The position numbers and the translations under genes were made by a program. From positions 2,108,001 through 2,172,000 of the forward strand of contig NZ_CP022990.1 in assembly GCF_002278075.1 (NCBI RefSeq): DNA of 64,000 bases. The letters are read 5' to 3'. Of this stretch, positions 39,308-47,842 are shown piece by piece. The notes beneath the pieces are model-generated. The model saw nothing but the letters and a program-made list of their open reading frames with translations, did no database searches and was not told the origin of the DNA. Within the stretch, counting starts at the first letter, position 1, and every line of letters begins with the position of its first letter. Source of the stretch: Paraburkholderia aromaticivorans. GTDB taxonomy: Bacteria; Pseudomonadota; Gammaproteobacteria; Burkholderiales; Burkholderiaceae.

Positions 39308-40252
39308 ATGGGAATTTTCTCGTTCGGCAAGAAAGACGACGCGCCCACCCGGCGCGGCGCAAATACCAGTTCCATCCGGGCCGCCCGTGGCGAGCGCGTG
39401 GAGCGGCGAACCCGCCGCACGGAGCGCACCGTCGACGCCGATGCGATGCTGCTCGACCCTACGTTGCCGGAAAAGCAGCGTGCGCGTCGCCGCCTAGTTG
39501 GCGCGATCGCAATGGTCGTGGCCGCGGTCGTCATTTTGCCGATGGTGCTGGACTCGCACCCCAAGCCCGTCACAGACGACATTTCCATCGACATTCCAAG
39601 CCGTCCCGCGCCGAAGCTCGCCAAAGCCGAGGAAGACACGCAGGCCGGTGTAGCGCCCGACAACCCCACGCCAGACGCGGCACTTGCCGCCTCCGGTCTT
39701 GGGCCGGCTACGGCGGCGAGGCAAGGCCAGTCCGGTGCCACGAAGCAACCGGGCACGGAAACGAACACAGCAACGGCAGCGCCCGCGGCCAGGCCGGCGG
39801 CGAAACCGCAGGCGGCGAGCGTCGCCGCCAATACTACGCCAGCGGCGCCCGCAGCGCCCGCCAAGCCGGCCAAACCGCCGGTCTCGCATAACGCGGCAAC
39901 CGCTCCGGCGCCGACCACTGCGGCACCGGCCGCGCAAGCCCCGGGTTCCGACGACACGAACACGGCCGCCGCTGCGGACGCGAATTCCGGTACGCCGGCT
40001 TCGCCGCCGGGTAGCCGTTTCGCCGTCCAGCTCGGCGCGTTCGCGAACGACGCCAACGCACGCAGTTGGGCAGCCAAGTTGAAAGCGGCGGGTGTGCCCG
40101 CATATACCGAACATCGGAAGCAGGCTGACGGCTCCACGCTCACGTTGCTGCGTGCCGGCCCATTTGCGGACCGTGCAGCGGCAAGCGCCGCCATTGCAAA
40201 GGTTCGCGAGGCCGGCTTGACGTCTGGCGCGAACAGCGGCGCGGCACAGTAA
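39308..40252 (+). CDS. SPOR-domain membrane protein (DedD-like)
   Basis: A 314-aa inner-membrane protein. A basic cytosolic start (to about 60) precedes one helix (LVGAIAMVVAAVVILPMVL, 63-81). A disordered Ala/Pro/Thr-rich periplasmic linker follows. The C-terminal SPOR domain begins RFAVQLGAFANDANARSWAA and includes LTLLRAGPFADRAAA. SPOR domains bind denuded septal peptidoglycan. The order folC-dedD-cvpA-purF matches enterobacteria and pseudomonads. Confidence 0.93.
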   Translation: MGIFSFGKKDDAPTRRGANTSSIRAARGERVERRTRRTERTVDADAMLLDPTLPEKQRARRRLVGAIAMVVAAVVILPMVLDSHPKPVTDDISIDIPSRPAPKLAKAEEDTQAGVAPDNPTPDAALAASGLGPATAARQGQSGATKQPGTETNTATAAPAARPAAKPQAASVAANTTPAAPAAPAKPAKPPVSHNAATAPAPTTAAPAAQAPGSDDTNTAAAADANSGTPASPPGSRFAVQLGAFANDANARSWAAKLKAAGVPAYTEHRKQADGSTLTLLRAGPFADRAAASAAIAKVREAGLTSGANSGAAQ

Positions 40253-40259
40253 GTCGGCG

Positions 40260-40754
40260 ATGTTCACCGCCTTCGACTACGCTGTAATGGCGGTGATCGG
40301 TTTGTCGGCGTTGCGCGGCACGTGGCGCGGTTTCTTGTCCGAGATATTCGGGTTGATCGGCTGGATCGCGGCTTTTTTCATTGCTTGCCGCTTTGTCGGT
40401 TACGTCGTGCCGTTTATCCCGTCTAACTGGCCGGGCGGCGCGTTGACCCAGTGGCTGCTGGCCTTTGCGCTGGTAGTGATCGGTGTGGTGCTGGTGGCGA
40501 GCGTGCTGAACGCCCTCTTGAGCCGCATCGTGCAGGCAACCGGCTTGAGCGGCGTGGACCGCTCGCTCGGTTTGATGTTCGGCCTCGTGCGCGGGGTCAT
40601 TCTGGTGCTGATTCTGGTCGCCCTGGCGGGCTTGACCGAACTGCCCCAACAGGAATTCTGGCGCAACGCCTTGCTTCGACCCTATGCGGTCGAGGGCGTG
40701 CACGTAATGAAACCGCTGCTTCCCGAGACGCTTGCTGCTTACGTCCGAGTGTGA
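40260..40754 (+). CDS. cvpA: CvpA family membrane protein
   Basis: A 164-aa inner-membrane protein with four hydrophobic segments. It starts MFTAFDYAVMAVIGLSALRG and has the family's RGFLSEIFGLIGWIAAF and SGVDRSLGLMFGLVRG. CvpA homologues are needed for colicin V production and envelope integrity. It begins 7 nt after the SPOR gene and precedes purF, the usual order. Confidence 0.95.
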   Translation: MFTAFDYAVMAVIGLSALRGTWRGFLSEIFGLIGWIAAFFIACRFVGYVVPFIPSNWPGGALTQWLLAFALVVIGVVLVASVLNALLSRIVQATGLSGVDRSLGLMFGLVRGVILVLILVALAGLTELPQQEFWRNALLRPYAVEGVHVMKPLLPETLAAYVRV

Positions 40755-40916
40755 CGATCAGGCGAGTGGTTAGGGAAACGCAGCAGGACACCGGCGCAAA
40801 CCGGCTGCCTTTACGTTCGGTCGCGTAGCTTCGAGAACGCTCCGAAGGAAGTCCCTTGGGACGCCATCGCAGGCAGCGGCCGCCATGACGAATTTCGTAC
40901 CTTTGAAGGACATGCC

Positions 40917-42467
40917 ATGTGCGGCATCGTAGGCGTAGTTTCCCACTCTCCGGTCAATCAGCTGATCTATGACAGCCTGCTGCTCCTGCAGCATCGCGGT
41001 CAGGACGCCGCCGGCATCGCGACGGCGAACGGCAGCAATTTCCACATGCACAAGGCGAACGGCATGGTGCGCGACGTGTTCCGCACGCGCAACATGCGCA
41101 GCCTGCCCGGCACGACCGGTATCGGTCAGGTCCGTTATCCGACGGCCGGTTCGGCGTCGAGCGAAGAAGAAGCCCAGCCGTTCTACGTGAACGCGCCGTT
41201 CGGCATCATCCTCGCGCACAACGGCAATCTGACCAACTGGCAGCAACTGAAAGATGAGATGTTCCGCATCGATCGCCGCCACATCAATACCAATTCCGAC
41301 ACGGAAGTGATGCTCAACGTGCTCGCGCACGAACTGCAGCTCTCCAGCTCGGGCCTGCAACTCGATCCGGCCGCGTTGTTCAACGCCGTCTCGGGCGTGC
41401 ATCGCCGGGTGCGCGGATCGTACGCGATCGTGTCGCTGATCGCCGGTTACGGCCTGCTGGGTTTCCGTGACCCGTTCGGCATCCGCCCGCTGTGCCTCGG
41501 CAAGCAGGAAACGGCTGAAGGCGTCGAATGGATCCTGGCGTCGGAGTCGGTGGCGATCGAAGGTATCGGCTTCGAATTCGTGCGCGACGTGGCGCCGGGC
41601 GAAGCGGTTTTCATCGACATCGAAGGCAATCTGCACTCGCAGCAATGCGCGACGAACCCGAGCCTGAACCCCTGCATTTTCGAACTCGTGTATCTCGCGC
41701 GTCCGGACTCGGTGCTCGACGGCGTGCCGGTCTACAACGTGCGTCTGCGCATGGGCGACTACCTCGCCGAGAAGATCAAGCGCGAACTGCCCGACGTTCC
41801 AATCGACGTCGTGATGCCGATTCCCGATTCGTCCCGTCCGGCCGCGATGCAGGTCGCGAAGAAGCTGGGCGTGGAATACCGTGAAGGCTTCTTCAAGAAC
41901 CGTTACGTCGGTCGGACCTTCATCATGCCCGGCCAGGCCGTGCGCAAGAAGTCGGTGCGCCAGAAGCTGAACGCCATGGGCATCGAGTTCAAGGGCAAGA
42001 ACGTGCTGATCGTCGACGACTCGATCGTGCGCGGCACCACGTCGCACGAAATCGTGCAGATGGCGCGCGACGCCGGCGCGAACAAGGTGATCTTCGCTTC
42101 GGCGGCGCCGCCGGTGAAGTTCCCGAACGTCTACGGTATCGACATGCCCACGCGGGGTGAACTCGTCGCCCACGGCCGTTCGGACGACGAAGTCGCGCGC
42201 ATGATCGGCGCGGACCATCTCGTTTATCAGGACGTCGACGCGCTCAAGCAAGCGGTCCGCGATATCAACCCGGCACTGAAGGAATTCGAAGCGTCGTGTT
42301 TCGACGGTAACTACGTGACCGGCGACGTCACGACCGAGTACCTCGACCGCATCGAAACCGCGCGTCTCGCACCGTCCTCGCAATCGGACCGCGACGCCGC
42401 GAGCGAAGCGATCGACGGTGGCGCGCCGGCCCGTTCGCAACTGCATCTGCAACTATCGGTGGGCTGA
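40917..42467 (+). CDS. purF: Amidophosphoribosyltransferase
   Basis: A 516-aa enzyme for the first committed step of purine synthesis. After Met removal, Cys2 (CGIVGVVS) is the glutaminase nucleophile, so no propeptide is present. The PRPP motif VLIVDDSIVRGTTS is near residue 363. SNPCIFELVYLARPDS-type and RHINTNSDTEVML segments fit the family. A stem-loop lies 19 bases after the stop. Confidence 0.97.
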   Translation: MCGIVGVVSHSPVNQLIYDSLLLLQHRGQDAAGIATANGSNFHMHKANGMVRDVFRTRNMRSLPGTTGIGQVRYPTAGSASSEEEAQPFYVNAPFGIILAHNGNLTNWQQLKDEMFRIDRRHINTNSDTEVMLNVLAHELQLSSSGLQLDPAALFNAVSGVHRRVRGSYAIVSLIAGYGLLGFRDPFGIRPLCLGKQETAEGVEWILASESVAIEGIGFEFVRDVAPGEAVFIDIEGNLHSQQCATNPSLNPCIFELVYLARPDSVLDGVPVYNVRLRMGDYLAEKIKRELPDVPIDVVMPIPDSSRPAAMQVAKKLGVEYREGFFKNRYVGRTFIMPGQAVRKKSVRQKLNAMGIEFKGKNVLIVDDSIVRGTTSHEIVQMARDAGANKVIFASAAPPVKFPNVYGIDMPTRGELVAHGRSDDEVARMIGADHLVYQDVDALKQAVRDINPALKEFEASCFDGNYVTGDVTTEYLDRIETARLAPSSQSDRDAASEAIDGGAPARSQLHLQLSVG

Positions 42468-42485
42468 GCGCGATTCGAGTTGCAG

Positions 42486-42512
42486 GCTCCCGGTGCACGG
42501 CGCGCCGGGAGC
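42486..42512 (+). promoter_or_regulatory. Stem-loop after purF
   Basis: GCTCCCGG (42486-42493) pairs with CCGGGAGC (42505-42512). No T-tract follows, so it may protect the mRNA end or give partial Rho-independent pausing before the SAM element. Confidence 0.5.
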
Positions 42513-42527
42513 GTGTTAGCATGACGG

Positions 42528-42586
42528 CTTGCGTCGATTTGAACTCAGCTTGCGGACGCGGGGCAACCCGAAACAGCTAAAGCGAA
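42528..42586 (+). ncRNA. SAM-II-like (SAM-alpha) riboswitch upstream of metZ
   Basis: P1 is formed by GCGTC (42531-42535) and GACGC (42555-42559). The loop begins GATTTGAACTC and ends with CTTGC; after P1 comes the conserved AGCTAAAGCG (42575-42584). Loop AGCT (42547-42550) can pair with AGCT (42575-42578), giving the SAM-II pseudoknot. The GATTTGA...CTTGC...GCTAAAG order is the SAM-II consensus as I recall it. The downstream gene belongs to methionine synthesis, as expected. SAM binding would lower metZ expression. Confidence 0.8.
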
Positions 42587-42638
42587 TGGTGGAAAAGCCG
42601 CATTCATCTACCTCCGCTCCAGCTTTCCCCCGCACATG

Positions 42639-42674
42639 AAGCCCGCTTATGCCGACGCAAAAGCGGGCTTTTTT
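42639..42674 (+). terminator. Terminator between the SAM-II element and metZ
   Basis: AAGCCCGCTT (42639-42648) pairs with AAGCGGGCTT (42661-42670), followed by TTTT and further T. It lies 53 bases after the riboswitch and 92 before metZ. It could be the riboswitch's expression platform, or a simple terminator of the upstream operon. Confidence 0.85.
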
Positions 42675-42765
42675 GTTGCTGCCGTTCGGCTTGATGCGCT
42701 CAGATGATTTCACGTGAGCCGCCGACACCGAACGCAGCCATGAAACATTGGAAACCAGAACCAAC

Positions 42766-43956
42766 ATGGACGACTCCCTGAACTTCGACACGCTGGCAGT
42801 CCGCTCGGGCACGGTGCGCAGCGATTTCAACGAACATTCGGAAGCGATTTTCCTGACCTCGAGCTTCGTGTTCGCGAGCGCTGCGGACGCGGCCGAAAAA
42901 TTCAAAAATTCCGAAGACAACTACACTTACTCGCGGTTCACGAATCCGACCGTGTCGATGTTCCAGGACCGTCTGGCCGCGCTCGAAGGCGGCGAAGCCT
43001 GCATGGCGACGGCCTCGGGAATGGCCGCGATCATGTCGGTGGTGATGTCGGCGTTGCAGGCGGGCGACCATCTGGTGAGCTCGCAGGCGCTGTTCGGTTC
43101 GACGCTCGGCATGTTCTCGCAAATCTTCAGCAAGTTCGGCATCGCCACGACGTTCGTCGATCCGACCAATCTGGACGCATGGAAAAACGCCGTGCGCCCG
43201 GAGACGAAGATGTTCTTCCTCGAAACGCCGTCGAATCCGCTGACCGAAGTCGCCGACATCGAAGCGATCAGCAAGATCGCCAAGGCGTCGAACGCGCTGT
43301 TCGTGGTCGACAATTGCTTCTGCAGCCCGGCCCTGCAGCAGCCGCTGAAGCTCGGTGCGGATGTCGTGATGCATTCGGCCACCAAATTCCTCGACGGTCA
43401 GGGCCGCGTGCTCGGCGGCGCGTTGGTCGGCTCGAAGCAGTTCATCATGGAAAAGGTGTTCCCATTCGTGCGCAGCGCCGGTCCGACGCTCTCCGCGTTC
43501 AACGCGTGGGTGCTGCTCAAGGGCATGGAAACGCTGTCGCTGCGCGTTGAAAAGCAGTCGGCCAATGCGCTCGAGATCGCGCGCTGGCTGGAAACGCATC
43601 CGGCTGTGAATCGCGTGTTCTATCCGGGGCTTGAATCGCATCCGCAGCACGCGCTGGCCATGCGTCAGCAGAAGGCGGGCGGCGCGATCCTGTCGTTCGA
43701 ATTGAAGGGCGACACGCCCGAGCAGATGCGTGCGAATGCATGGCGAGTGATCGACAACACGAAAATCTGCTCGATCACCGGCAACCTCGGCGATACGCGC
43801 ACCACCATCACGCATCCGGCTACGACCACGCATGGCCGCGTGACCCCGGAAGCGCGCGCGGCGGCGGGTATCAGCGAAGGCTTGATTCGTCTCGCAGTCG
43901 GTCTGGAAAACGCCGGCGATATCCGGGGCGATCTGGAGCGCGGTCTGGCGGGTTGA
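42766..43956 (+). CDS. metZ: O-succinylhomoserine sulfhydrylase
   Basis: A 396-aa PLP enzyme of the Cys/Met metabolism family making homocysteine directly from O-succinylhomoserine and sulfide. It starts MDDSLNFDTLAVRSGTVRS at ATG 42766. The PLP Lys is in MHSATKFLDGQGRVLGG near residue 208. YSRFTNPTVSMFQDRL and ITHPATTTHGRVTPEAR are family motifs. The SAM-II element and terminator upstream suggest regulation by SAM. Confidence 0.95.
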   Translation: MDDSLNFDTLAVRSGTVRSDFNEHSEAIFLTSSFVFASAADAAEKFKNSEDNYTYSRFTNPTVSMFQDRLAALEGGEACMATASGMAAIMSVVMSALQAGDHLVSSQALFGSTLGMFSQIFSKFGIATTFVDPTNLDAWKNAVRPETKMFFLETPSNPLTEVADIEAISKIAKASNALFVVDNCFCSPALQQPLKLGADVVMHSATKFLDGQGRVLGGALVGSKQFIMEKVFPFVRSAGPTLSAFNAWVLLKGMETLSLRVEKQSANALEIARWLETHPAVNRVFYPGLESHPQHALAMRQQKAGGAILSFELKGDTPEQMRANAWRVIDNTKICSITGNLGDTRTTITHPATTTHGRVTPEARAAAGISEGLIRLAVGLENAGDIRGDLERGLAG

Positions 43957-44056
43957 GCGAAGGTTTGAGCGAAAGCTCGATGCAGGTCAAGCGGGCCGCA
44001 CTGTCAGGCGGCTCGCGCACAAACACCCAGAGCAGTAAGACGCGGCGCAGCAAAGT

Positions 44057-44136
44057 GCAGCAGAGCCTCCTTGCAGCAGAGACCTAGTGCGGCAAAGACC
44101 TTGTGCAGCAAAGACTTAGCGCAGCAAAAACACACC
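44057..44136 (+). repeat. Five imperfect 16-bp tandem repeats after metZ
   Basis: Units begin at 44057, 44073, 44089, 44105 and 44121, with a consensus like GCAGCAAAGACCTAGT; unit 3 starts GCGGC. A partial unit precedes them. They lie between convergent metZ and the AraC gene. I see no coding sense in them. Confidence 0.8.
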
Positions 44137-44146
44137 GCTGTAAAAC

Positions 44147-44926
44147 TCAATGCCGCAGCGCGCGCCATTGACCGGGCGCCAGCCCGAAACGCCGCGTGAA
44201 CGCGTGCGTATAGGCGCTTTGATCGCCAAAGCCGATGTCCAGCGCGATATCGCTTAATGAAAGCCGCGGATCGGCAAGCAAGGTGAGCGACGTATCGAGC
44301 CGCAGACGCTGCAAATAGCGATGCGGCGTCTCACCGAAGGCCTCGATAAAAAGCTGATGAAAGCGCCGCATGCCAAAGCCGCAATGCGCGGCGAGGTCGG
44401 CGATCCGCACCGGCTCCGACAAATGCGCGCGCAACCAGCGGTCGATACGCGCAAAATCCAGACCGGCGCCTGCCGCCTGCGCGCCCGCCGTCGTGCCCGC
44501 GTCGGCCACCAGCGCCGCGCCGAGACGCGCGGCTGCGTCCCAATGAAAACGCCGTGTGTCCAGATCGTCGCCTCGCGCGCCGCCGGCGGCGTGCGCCGCG
44601 ATACGGTGCACGAGCTGCGTGAGCGAGGCGTCGACCGTGACGGCCCGCGCGCGGTCGAACAGCCGTTCCGGCACGGCCAGCGACGCCGCCGGCAAGTCCA
44701 GAACCAGCTGCCGGTTTTCGCCGACGCCCGCGTAATCGTGCCGAGCGCCCGCCGGGATGAGCCAGGCGGAGCCGGCGTCGATCTGGTGCGCGACGCCGTT
44801 CACCGTCATGACCATCGCGCCGTCGAGTCCGAGCACGACCTGGTGAAAGTCGTGCACGTCCGACGCTTCGATCGCGCCGTAGCGGCGCAGCGAAACGCTA
44901 GGGGCGGAAACGGGGGCGTGAGTCAT
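44147..44926 (-). CDS. AraC-family transcriptional regulator with cupin sensor
   Basis: A 259-aa regulator. The N-terminal AraC-binding cupin (about 20-100: VVLGLDGAMVMTVNGVAHQI, GSAWLIPAGARHDYAG) would sense a ligand. The C-terminal AraC DNA-binding domain has both helix-turn-helix units (IADLAAHCGFGMRRFHQLFI, then LSDIALDIGFGDQSAYTHAF). FGLAPGQWRALR ends it. It is a single gene, convergent with metZ. The target is unknown. Confidence 0.9.
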   Translation of the reverse strand: MTHAPVSAPSVSLRRYGAIEASDVHDFHQVVLGLDGAMVMTVNGVAHQIDAGSAWLIPAGARHDYAGVGENRQLVLDLPAASLAVPERLFDRARAVTVDASLTQLVHRIAAHAAGGARGDDLDTRRFHWDAAARLGAALVADAGTTAGAQAAGAGLDFARIDRWLRAHLSEPVRIADLAAHCGFGMRRFHQLFIEAFGETPHRYLQRLRLDTSLTLLADPRLSLSDIALDIGFGDQSAYTHAFTRRFGLAPGQWRALRH

Positions 44927-44957
44927 CGACGGTGCGTGGCAACGGAACGGCGAAAAC

Positions 44958-45299
44958 TCAGACGCCGAGCAATTCGACTTCGAACACGAGCGTCGCGTTC
45001 GGCGGAATCACGCCGCCCGCGCCGCGCACGCCGTAGCCGAGTTGCGGCGGGATGGTCAGTTTGCGGGTGCCGCCGACCTTCATGCCTTGCACGCCTTCGT
45101 CCCAGCCCTTGATGACCATGCCGCCGCCCAGCACGAAAGCGAACGGGTCATTGCGGTCCTTGCTCGAGTCGAACTTCTGACCATCGGTCAGCCAGCCGGT
45201 GTAGTGAACGCTGACGGTCTTGCCGGCCACTGCCTCGGCGCCGGTGCCTTCAACGATGTCTTCGTACTTCAAACCGGATTCGGTAGTCACAGTCGACAT
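44958..45299 (-). CDS. FKBP-type peptidyl-prolyl cis-trans isomerase
   Basis: A 113-aa single-domain cytosolic FKBP. Active-site segments [35 protein letters not shown] and [20 protein letters not shown] are complete. No signal peptide is present. It ends 31 bases before the AraC gene begins on the same strand, and diverges from the kinase-like gene. Confidence 0.95.
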   Translation of the reverse strand: MSTVTTESGLKYEDIVEGTGAEAVAGKTVSVHYTGWLTDGQKFDSSKDRNDPFAFVLGGGMVIKGWDEGVQGMKVGGTRKLTIPPQLGYGVRGAGGVIPPNATLVFEVELLGV

Positions 45300-45436
45300 G
45301 TATCGCTCCTCAGATCAAAACGTAAAAACCGACATTGTAGGCGTGTTGACGCCGCATCGCGCAGGATTGCCGCGTGGCACGCGGATTGCGTGAAGGGTGG
45401 TCGTCCGGCCACGCTGGTCGCGCCGGACCGCGTGCC

Positions 45437-45442
45437 TATAAT
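45437..45442 (+). promoter_or_regulatory. Consensus -10 box before the kinase-like gene
   Basis: TATAAT is a perfect -10 hexamer 44 bases before the GTG start. A recognisable -35 box is not seen at the usual distance. Confidence 0.5.
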
Positions 45443-45486
45443 GGGGCTTCTTTCAATCATCATGCACCGCCTGAGAGGGCTCGATC

Positions 45487-46305
45487 GTGACAACGTCTTC
45501 AACCGGAAATGCTGGCGAAAAGCCGGTGGCTTCCGGCTTCGCCGTATCCGAACGCACCGCGCATCTGCGCGCGGAAGCCGCGCTGTTCATGCGCGACCAT
45601 GTGCTGTCGCTGGTGTCGCACGACCTGCGTGGTCCATTGAATGCCATTCATAGCTGGGCGTACGTGCTGGAGCGCAAGCTCGACGCGAACGATCCCAATG
45701 CGCAACGCGCCGTCACCGGCATTCGCAATGGCGTGGATCAGCAGGTCAAGTTGCTCGAGACGATCGTCGACACCACGCGCGCCGAGACAAAATCACTAGC
45801 GCTAGCCTACGCGCCATTTCCCCTGCATCCGTTACTCGACGAAACGGCGGAAGAAGTCCGCTCGGGCCTGGGTCGCGCGCGCGGCGTGGAAGTCGCCGTC
45901 GACTCGCAACTCGCCACCGAGCAGCTCAACGGCGACCGCGAGCGCCTTGCCGCCGCGCTATGGCTGATGCTCACGTTCGCGGTCGAAGCGAGCGCGGAAG
46001 GCGCCACGGTCAAGCTGGTCACGAAAGCGGATACGAGCGTGTGGCACGCCAGCGTCGCATACGAGCCCAATGACGCCGCGTTGGAAGACCCCTCGTTGCC
46101 TCATGTACTCGAGGCGTTCGCCCGCAAGCAGGCACGCGAGCCGCGCGAAGCGAAACGGATCGCGTGGGTGCTGGCGCTCTGCAAGCGCATCGCGGAAGCG
46201 CACGGCGGCAGTTTCGAGCAAGGCGAGGCAACCGACAGCACCGCGGACGGCGCCACGGCCACGCTCGCGCTGCGCGTCCCGCTGAGCGCAACGGCTCCGA
46301 AATAG
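45487..46305 (+). CDS. Soluble histidine-kinase-like protein with degenerate ATPase domain
   Basis: A 272-aa protein starting at GTG 45487, after GAGAGGG. The H-box is intact (LVSHDLRGPLNAIHSW, His45), and the dimerisation helices extend to about residue 105. The ATPase region (about 115-268) keeps order but lacks the N-box Asn (LAAALWLMLTFAVEA), the DxGxG loop (DTSVWHASVAYEPN) and the G2 glycines (RIAWVLALCKRIAEAHGGSF). No sensor or transmembrane segment exists. It could be a phosphotransfer hub in the manner of Spo0B or ChpT rather than an active kinase. No response regulator adjoins it. Confidence 0.75.
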   Translation: MTTSSTGNAGEKPVASGFAVSERTAHLRAEAALFMRDHVLSLVSHDLRGPLNAIHSWAYVLERKLDANDPNAQRAVTGIRNGVDQQVKLLETIVDTTRAETKSLALAYAPFPLHPLLDETAEEVRSGLGRARGVEVAVDSQLATEQLNGDRERLAAALWLMLTFAVEASAEGATVKLVTKADTSVWHASVAYEPNDAALEDPSLPHVLEAFARKQAREPREAKRIAWVLALCKRIAEAHGGSFEQGEATDSTADGATATLALRVPLSATAPK

Positions 46306-46363
46306 GCGGTTCGACTTGGACGGCTGCTCCGCGCGATAAAGGTTTCACCGAGCTTTCACCCTC

Positions 46364-46369
46364 TATACT
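46364..46369 (+). promoter_or_regulatory. -10-like box before the CNNM-type gene
   Basis: TATACT lies 30 bases before the TTG at 46399. A transcript starting near 46376 would leave GGAG (46386-46389) as ribosome site, supporting the 46399 start. Confidence 0.45.
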
Positions 46370-46398
46370 GACAACTTTTGTCGCCGGAGCCTTTCGCT

Positions 46399-47742
46399 TT
46401 GATCCAGGTTGTCGCCCTTATCGGCGCGTTGTTTCTCGTCGCCCTGAACGGTTTCTTTGTTGCCGCCGAATTCGGTCTCGTCAAACTGCGGCAGACGCGC
46501 GTGCAAAGTCTTGCCGCCAAACATGGCATGCGCGGACGTCTGCTCGCCAAGGTGCACGGACGCCTCGACGCCTATCTCTCCGCATGCCAGTTGGGCATTA
46601 CGCTGGCGTCGCTCGGGCTTGGCTGGATCGGCGAGCCCGCGTTCGCGGAACTGCTCACGCCGGTCTTCGGCCTGCTCGGCGTCGAATCGGAGAAGCTGAT
46701 CCACGGCATCTCGCTCTTCTTCGCGTTCTCATGCATCTCGTTCCTGCACATCGTGGTGGGCGAACTCGCACCGAAGTCGCTGGCCATTCGCGAGGCGGAG
46801 AAGGTCTCGCTATGGGCCGCCATGCCGTTGTACGGCTTTTACTGGGCCATGTATCCGGCCATCTGGGTGCTCAATTCGAGCGCCAACGCGGTGCTCAGGC
46901 TCGCCGGGCTCGACGCCGATCACGGCCACGACTCGCACTACTCGACGGACGAACTCAAGCTGATCCTGCGTGGGCGCCGCGCCAACGTCGCTACGGAGCT
47001 AGGTCCGCCGGACGGCGCGTATAGCCAGGACGAGTGGAACACGATCGCGCACTCGCTGGATTTTTCGCGCATGACCGTGTCGGACCTCATGCGTCCGGCT
47101 TACGAAATGATCGGCCTGCGGCGCGATCTGCCGTTGCGCGAAAACATGCAGGTGGTGGCGCGGCACCGTTTCAGCCGTTATCCGTTGTTTGAAGACGCAT
47201 CCGGCGAACGCGTGGCCGGCATGATCCATTTGAAGGACTTGCTGCTGGCGCGGCACGCGGGCAGCACGCTCGACGATCTTTCCCAATACGCGCGCCCCGT
47301 GCAGTACGTCACGCCGGAGATGCCGGCGCTCGAACTGTTTCGCCGCTTCCGCAAGGGCGCGCCGCACTTCGCGCTGGTCGGCCACAAGCGGGAGAAGCCG
47401 ATCGGCTTCCTGACGCTAGACAATCTGCTCGGCGCACTGGTCGGCCAGATCCACGACGAATTCCGTCAGGGCGATGCCGACTGGACCCGCATGGACGACG
47501 GCACGCTGATGGGCAAGGGCAGCTTGCCGGTGGTGTCGCTGGAGCGCGCGTTGGGCATTGACATCGACGAAGGCAAGGCAGAGTCGGTGGGCGGCCTCGT
47601 CATCCAGGCGCTCAACGATCTGCCGACCGAAGGGCAGCGGGTCGAGTTCGACCGCTTCGACGTGGTGGTCAAGAAGATGAAAGGCCCGCGTATCGTGCTC
47701 GTGCGGGTCTATCCGAAAGCTCTCGACGACGAAGGCGGTTAA
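46399..47742 (+). CDS. CNNM/HlyC-CorC-family membrane protein with CBS domains
   Basis: A 447-aa protein. The N-terminal DUF21/CNNM domain (residues 1-190) has four hydrophobic segments and VALNGFFVAAEFGLVKLRQTR, then ACQLGITLASLGLGWIGEP. Two CBS domains follow (about 205-330: MTVSDLMRPAYEMIGL to HFALVGHKREKPIGFLTL). The C-terminal CorC/HlyC domain begins near 355. Homologues are implicated in Mg/Co export. I chose the TTG at 46399 for its GGAG; TTG 46378 is in frame but lies at the predicted transcript start. Confidence 0.87.
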   Translation: MIQVVALIGALFLVALNGFFVAAEFGLVKLRQTRVQSLAAKHGMRGRLLAKVHGRLDAYLSACQLGITLASLGLGWIGEPAFAELLTPVFGLLGVESEKLIHGISLFFAFSCISFLHIVVGELAPKSLAIREAEKVSLWAAMPLYGFYWAMYPAIWVLNSSANAVLRLAGLDADHGHDSHYSTDELKLILRGRRANVATELGPPDGAYSQDEWNTIAHSLDFSRMTVSDLMRPAYEMIGLRRDLPLRENMQVVARHRFSRYPLFEDASGERVAGMIHLKDLLLARHAGSTLDDLSQYARPVQYVTPEMPALELFRRFRKGAPHFALVGHKREKPIGFLTLDNLLGALVGQIHDEFRQGDADWTRMDDGTLMGKGSLPVVSLERALGIDIDEGKAESVGGLVIQALNDLPTEGQRVEFDRFDVVVKKMKGPRIVLVRVYPKALDDEGG

Positions 47743-47842
47743 GGCGCCATAGCGCCGCGCGGGACTCAGCGGGGAGCCGATCCCGCTGCGCGCGCCACAG
47801 CATTGCGCAGGTAGAATTGGCGTCCACACCATTGGGGGCGAC

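Noticed and set aside
44057..44136. CRISPR array
   Set aside because: The units are contiguous 16-mers without spacers, and no cas genes are present.
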